64,000 bases of DNA from Cepaea nemoralis. Its lineage: Eukaryota; Mollusca; Gastropoda; Stylommatophora; Helicidae. The stretch's first letter is position 1, and every line of letters starts with the position of its first letter. Below the pieces are notes generated by a model. It had not been told where the DNA came from. It was given only the letters and a program-made list of their open reading frames with translations, and did not search any database. The DNA is taken from NCBI GenBank assembly GCA_014155875.1, contig JACEFZ010002109.1, positions 1-64,000 on the forward strand. Reading direction: 5' to 3'. This document shows positions 59,779 to 64,000 of this stretch, one piece after another. A program made the position numbers and the translations under genes.

Positions 59779-60181
59779 AACCAAAATATTATTGTCTTAA
59801 GCTCACGTGTTTATATGCAGATGGATTTACGCTTCATTCTATTCTGTTTTCATACATTTTATCTGCAATGTATTGGGTATAATACTGTTTGTTATCTGTA
59901 ACCTACACCTTGGTGTAAAGACATCGTTACAATATTATATGAAAAATAACACTTTGATTTCGGTACTATTTCAACCCTAGATATTTCTTGCACAAGTAAT
60001 GTCGCATTTGTTACTTAATATGGGTTTGTCCTACTTGTTAAATTAACTCTAACAGTAATTAATGTACGTCTATTGTATTTTAATGTTAATACTTTACAAT
60101 AACAACTGACTGGAACAGAAAAAGCATTTTTGATATTGTTAGATTTGTACTGTATAATCCCCTTTTTTGTTTGTTTTACAT

Positions 60182-60186
<5 letters not shown>
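59779..60186. other. Unassigned AT-rich stretch
   Basis: Nothing is recognised. Confidence 0.5.

Positions 60187-60190
<4 letters not shown>

Positions 60191-60254
<64 letters not shown>
60191..60254. repeat. (TG)n microsatellite
   Basis: About 32 TG units after a short TA run. Confidence 0.98.
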
Positions 60255-60255
<1 letters not shown>

Positions 60256-60627
60256 GCATTCTTAATGCCGGCTTCTGTAGTTTTTGGGTTAGTGGGTTTT
60301 TTGGGTTTCACAATTCCCCGACTTATCGGGTCAAAGGTTCCAGATCAGCATTGGCGATTTAGAAGCAGATAGTGTAGCCTAAATGTAATACTATGAGAGC
60401 CAATACATGATAGAGTTGGTTACAAAGTATTGGTAAGAATGCACATCTAGCTTTATTTATAACCTTCTTACTGTTTCATTGTTACATAATAATAGATAGG
60501 TAGATGAATGAAGAATAAACAAGGGAACTGGAATAAATAGCTGTGTATTTTCATAATGTACAATATGCACATGTAGCCACTGTGTACTGTTTATAATCAC
60601 ATACGTAAATGCGTTTGCTACCTAATG
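60255..60627. other. Unassigned stretch
   Basis: Nothing is recognised. Confidence 0.45.
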
Positions 60628-60865
60628 CGCCTGATCTGTGGCGAAGAGGTCACGGACACAATTCGTAATCCAGCATACCGCGTTCATAACACACCTATTG
60701 GTATTTTGGCGTCAGTCAACCTTACGTTGATTTTCATACAATGGTATGTGTACCGGACGTTCAGAAGGCAATGGCAAACTACTGGACGTAAATTTCCCAA
60801 GAAATCATAAACAGCCACAAATGCTGGAGTTGACTGCGACGTCTTGTAAATGAAATGCAACTTAC
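60628..60865 (+). repeat. tRNA-derived SINE, family S
   Basis: A box TGGCGAAGAGG (60639-60649), a degenerate B box (cgttcataac), the core agaaggcaatggcaaactac (60763-60782) and the tail gttgactgcgacgtcttgta. This is the most complete member in the window. Confidence 0.85.
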
Positions 60866-60959
60866 TAACAACTATAATGCAATCAATAGTTGCATTCCCG
60901 TTTCATTATTTTATGGTACAGAAACGTCGTTAATAAATAAACAGTGCGAGGGTAAAACA

Positions 60960-61055
60960 TAAGTGGTTATGTAGACGATATGAGGGATGTTATTAAGACG
61001 ATATGAGGGATTTTATGTAGACGACAGTAGGGAATTTATGTAGACGATAGGGGGA
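60960..61055. repeat. ~24-28-bp minisatellite (atgtagacgatatgaggga type)
   Basis: About four units of (g)tagacga(t/c)a(t/g)gaggga separated by ttttat-like spacers. Confidence 0.8.
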
Positions 61056-61065
61056 AAAACAACAA

Positions 61066-61125
61066 CAATTCACCTAAACGAACATCCCCTGAAACAAGTA
61101 AAGAGCTTCAAGTACCTAGGAAGTA
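61066..61125 (+). pseudogene. Tiny LINE RT fragment
   Basis: The plus strand encodes IHLNEHPLKQVKSFKYLGSI, the V..FKYLGS(I) motif downstream of the catalytic box in RTE-like RT. It abuts the TTC microsatellite. Confidence 0.6.
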
Positions 61126-61227
61126 TCTTCTTCTTCTTCTTCTTCTTCTTCTTCTTCTTCTTCTTCTTCTTCTTCTTCTTCTTCTTCTTCTTCTTCTTCT
61201 TCTTCTTCTTCTTCTTCTTCTTCTTCT
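61126..61227. repeat. (TTC)n microsatellite, about 34 units
   Basis: Uninterrupted TTC (GAA on the minus strand) directly follows, on the minus strand, a LINE C-terminal fragment. It is therefore an expanded LINE tail. Confidence 0.98.
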
Positions 61228-61340
61228 GCGTTCCGAGCCATTGAGGTTCTTGGCTGCAGATACAATCCGTCGCCATTCGTCTCTCTGGTTGACCTTCTCT
61301 TGCCAGTCGTTGATTCCAATCAAGCCGAGGCACGCCATAA
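61228..61340 (-). mobile_element. RTE-like LINE 3' fragment with GAA tail, inserted in gypsy-type element
   Basis: The minus strand encodes LIGINDWQEKVNQRDEWRRI followed by VSAAKNLNG before the (GAA)n tail, like the ..W...A.DR.EWR...EA termini of RTE-like LINEs. It replaces the retroelement sequence just after its RNase H motif TPAESRYG. Confidence 0.75.
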
Positions 61341-61735
61341 CGCGATTCTGCTGGGGTGAGTTTCCTGCTCACGTAAACTATTGGATGGTTTACATTATTG
61401 TAGGCCTGTAGTAACACACCTGATATCGTCGTGGCACTGGCGTCTGTTCTGAGAGTATACGAAATATCCTTATTAGGCAAGCGTAAAATAGGGATGTTGG
61501 AGAAGTAATATTTCAGTTGTGACATTGCATTTTTTAAAGTAGCACTCTGTACATCGATTTTTGAGTTTGATCTTAACAGATCCGAAAAAACACTGGTGAT
61601 TTGTGCTAAGTTCGTTATGCACTTTTTGTAATACTTCACCATGCTTAAGAGGCTTGTTGGTTTTATAGTTAGTACAATCACTTTTATCCTGTCACAAATG
61701 TGTCCCACAATTTGTGTTTGAGTCAACTTTTTGGG
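61341..61735 (-). pseudogene. RT (remnant)-RNase H of second gypsy-type element
   Basis: Minus-strand frame 61726 onward: a short RT N-terminal remnant (TQTQIVGHICDRI), then directly the RT C-terminus (KYYKKCITNLAQITSVFSDL) and RNase H start (LRTDASATTISGVLLQAY, YVSRKLTPAESRYG). The RT palm with its catalytic box is deleted. It is clearly the same family as 8035-8350 but diverged at many residues. Confidence 0.88.
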
Positions 61736-62478
61736 TATTACATTCCAGTGGAATGAGATGACAATTTTTTTGTTCTACATACAATATTATACAAAAATGG
61801 TGGGAAAATATTTCTTATGACTGTTGTTGTGAGCAACGTTACTAGGTTTGTCAGTCGAAATATGGTTGTTGATGACTGTAGTTGGTATGTGTACAGTGCT
61901 ATCATTAAAATCCTTAGCAACATCATTAATACAATTGAGATAGAGATGGTTGTATTCCATACTGGCAAATTTCTGTTCTGACCTCTGTCTTTTTTGTTAT
62001 GTCCCTTGAAACACATGTCATTGTGTGTTATGTTTCCGTCTGTGTTTTTCAGACTGTGTTTTCTGCTAGTAAAGGATTGTAGGGCATCTGCGTTTCGTTC
62101 TACGTGTGGTGTTTGAGTTGTACTATTTGTATATTATCTGTCTGTGTCGTTGTTTATCTGTAAGGTTGCCTTACTGGTGGTGCTAACTTTTCTGAGTTTA
62201 ACAGTCTGGTCATTAACAATTTTGTTTAGTACATCACAAGAATTTACTTGGGCGGATTTTATGTTATGTAATTGTTTAAGCTGTTTTGTCGTGTTAAGTC
62301 TAGTAACGTCCCTTACATTTCTTGACTGCAGTTGCTGTTCTTGCCCACTTAATTTTTGATCTGCTGTAGTTACTTTTCTCGATGACATTCTTTTCTGATG
62401 CCGTTTTTCCCAGGCATTAATTTCTTTTTGTGTAAAGTATTTTACATCTGGTAAGCAACCCATGATCAGATCTGCCCA
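61736..62478 (-). pseudogene. Protease C-terminus and linker of second gypsy-type element
   Basis: Minus strand: MGCLPDVKYFTQKEINAWEK (cf. LGCLPQLKHCTDEEISAWEE of the palindrome copies) followed by a lysine/threonine-rich linker with frame changes down to the RT remnant. No integrase zinc finger, DDE core or GPF motif is seen. An in-frame TAG (about 62479) separates it from the protease frame. Confidence 0.75.
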
Positions 62479-63351
62479 TTAGTTGTCCAGAATCGCAGAA
62501 GTAAACGAGCCTGATAAGAAAGGTGTACAAATGTGAGCTGCAGCTAGTGGATCTTTCTCCACATTGCCAGAAAATGTTCGGCAATTAACAAACTCGCCTG
62601 TGTAATCTTCTACGTTTGTAAGCTCTTTTCTTAAGCCAATTAAAGTACTGCTGGAATCAATCAGTAACTGACAAAGTTTGTTATTAACTATACCCCTGTG
62701 GAACATCAATTTTTCTCTAGAGGAAGTTACTGCATTATCGTTTTCCCCTGAAAACGGGACTGTGTGGCCACATTTTAATACACCATCCTCATGAAATTTA
62801 TGATATGTTTGACATTTATCATAGTTAAGTATATCAATTGCTGCATGAGCATTATCTTCCATCCCTTGCTGTTCTTCACACTCACTTTCGCTCTCAGAAG
62901 ATGAATCAACCAGTACCGCATTCACACTCTTTAACCTTTGGCGCCCCAAACATTTGGCACTATAGTGGCCCAAACGTTTGCAAAAGAAGCATTTAACTGC
63001 TCGTCTGTAATCACTTCTCATATTCTGTTGCTTCTTAACCATCATATCTAGGTGGGCTGGATATCCCGGGTTTTAATCACGCATTTGAAACTGATGATGA
63101 GACAGTTTACAATACGGACATTGTGGTGCATTAGCCTTCTGTCTCTCCCTATATCTAAATGGTTTTGACTGTTTGGTGTCTGCTGCAGCTACTATATTGT
63201 TTTCGTTGTTGTTTAACATAAAAATGTCCCTATTAGCAGTGAAATAAGCGGAACCCTTTCTTTCTAACTGTTCTAAAGATTCAACACCAGACTGTTGCAA
63301 AATTTTAGCAAAAGGGGTTGGGATCGATGAAATGATCTTGTCCATTATCAT
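62479..63351 (-). pseudogene. gag zinc-knuckle region and protease of second gypsy-type element
   Basis: Frames 63351-63073 and 63045-62479 hold the capsid end (MDKIISSIPTPFAKILQQSG), a first knuckle CPYC...HH whose last ligand is R instead of C, an in-frame stop, the second knuckle CFFCKRLGHYSAKC intact, an acidic serine-rich linker, and the protease site, which reads LIDSSST where the palindrome copy has LLDSGSS. Loss of the glycine in D-S-G predicts an inactive protease. The copy is about 60-70% identical in protein to the palindrome copies, so it is an older family member. Confidence 0.85.
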
Positions 63352-64000
63352 TAGGTCTCTGAGTTTTTCAAAGCTTTTATTAATATTTGCAGCGTTCAGC
63401 CACTTATTGTAAATATCCTGAACTTGAGAAACGTAATCAATGAATGTTTGGTTAGCTTAAGGCTTTAATTTTGAGAATTTTACCTGATACCCTGGTGCAT
63501 CTAACAAAAAATATTGCATAATACGTTGATGTATATAATCGTAATCTTTCCTAAGCTCTTGAGGAATTTATTCAATAACTTTTAAAGGCTCTGATGACAA
63601 GTTTCGCATATAGATCATGGTCCAATGTTCTTTTGGAACTTCTTGGTATTGCATCTGAAATTCGAAGTTCTCTGACCATGCGGAGATGAAGTCCCCTTGG
63701 CAGAAGGGTTTAACAATGCCCTTATATTTGTTAAACTTGTTTTCTTCTTACTTACTTTTTAGTTTACTTGTTGCAATATGCACCTGTGACTCAACCTCTA
63801 GTTCTTTCATCTTCAGTTGTGTCTCAACCTCTAACGTTTTACTGTTAGCTTCTATTTCTAATTGCTTGTCTTTGATCTTGGTAGCCTCAGCTAATTCTAA
63901 TTCTTTGAGTTTGGTAGCTTCAGCTAATTCTATTTGTTAATTTTTAGCTCCAATTTCTGCTATTTCTTCTTATGTAAACGTTCCTGTGCTCTTTCTTTTC
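63352..64000 (-). pseudogene. gag N-terminal region of second gypsy-type element (runs off the window)
   Basis: Minus strand: a charged, heptad-like ELAEATKLKELELAEATKIK followed by ETQLKMKELEVE (63920-63780), predicted coiled coil, then a capsid/SCAN-like region (FISAWSENFEFQMQYQEVPK, 63700-63640; LLDAPGYQVKFSKLK, about 63507-63463; FIDYVSQVQDIYNKWLNAA). In-frame stops occur near 63925, 63755, 63570 and 63460. This is the part of gag missing from the palindrome. Its DAPGYQV stretch coincides with the palindrome's centre. Confidence 0.8.

Noticed and set aside
60015..60372. Open frames of histidine-threonine or cysteine-valine repeats
   Set aside because: Translation of the TG microsatellite.
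61070..61340. Lysine, arginine or glutamate homopolymer proteins
   Set aside because: Translation of the TTC/GAA microsatellite; only the flanking retroelement and LINE residues are meaningful.

Overview
The window looks like repeat-rich, AT-rich nuclear DNA of an invertebrate animal. A lophotrochozoan, most plausibly a mollusc, fits best. This is inferred from the mix of a kelch-like gene with introns, an I-clade LINE with an RNase H domain (like Nimbus of snails), RTE LINEs, piggyBac, mariner and hAT elements, and tRNA-derived SINEs. No species can be assigned from sequence alone. Nothing bacterial, no CRISPR array and no rRNA gene was seen.

Layout. 1-11.3 kb: a large inverted repeat (arms about 42-5550 and 5561-11090) made of two head-to-head copies of one Ty3/gypsy-type retroelement. 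They are fused inside gag across a 10-base spacer, and both are missing the 5' LTR, the gag N-terminus and the integrase core. 11.35-17.6 kb: a diverged ~260-bp tandem repeat split by a nearly full-length RNase H-bearing LINE on the minus strand. 17.65-21.4 kb: a scrambled piggyBac pseudogene followed by a very homogeneous 375-bp satellite, each unit of which carries a piggyBac-end-like motif. 21.6-33.3 kb: a mariner fragment, SINEs, minisatellites, an RTE LINE carrying two nested insertions with target duplications, and a hAT relic. 33.86-37.9 kb: a second, broken I-like LINE with an opposite-strand LINE 3' end inside it.

38.47-59 kb: the only host gene recognised is a BTB/BACK/kelch-like gene on the plus strand. 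Its exons (38467-39129 and 57700-58988) have matching intron phase across an 18.6-kb intron, but they carry several single-base frame breaks. That intron holds a mariner relic, RTE fragments, a complete TTAA-flanked piggyBac element broken by a SINE, and, on the minus strand, a candidate first exon of a secreted protein with its own TATA box (42117-41808).

59-64 kb: RTE 3' ends, a SINE, microsatellites, and a second diverged member of the palindrome's retroelement family. This copy runs off the right edge and preserves the gag N-terminal region that the palindrome lacks.

No operon-like cooperation exists here. The main story is nested mobile-element activity. The most unusual object is the retroelement palindrome, whose centre looks like a self-primed (fold-back) reverse transcription or a fold-back sequencing artefact. 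Frequent single-base indels in otherwise clean coding regions mean assembly error must be kept in mind throughout.
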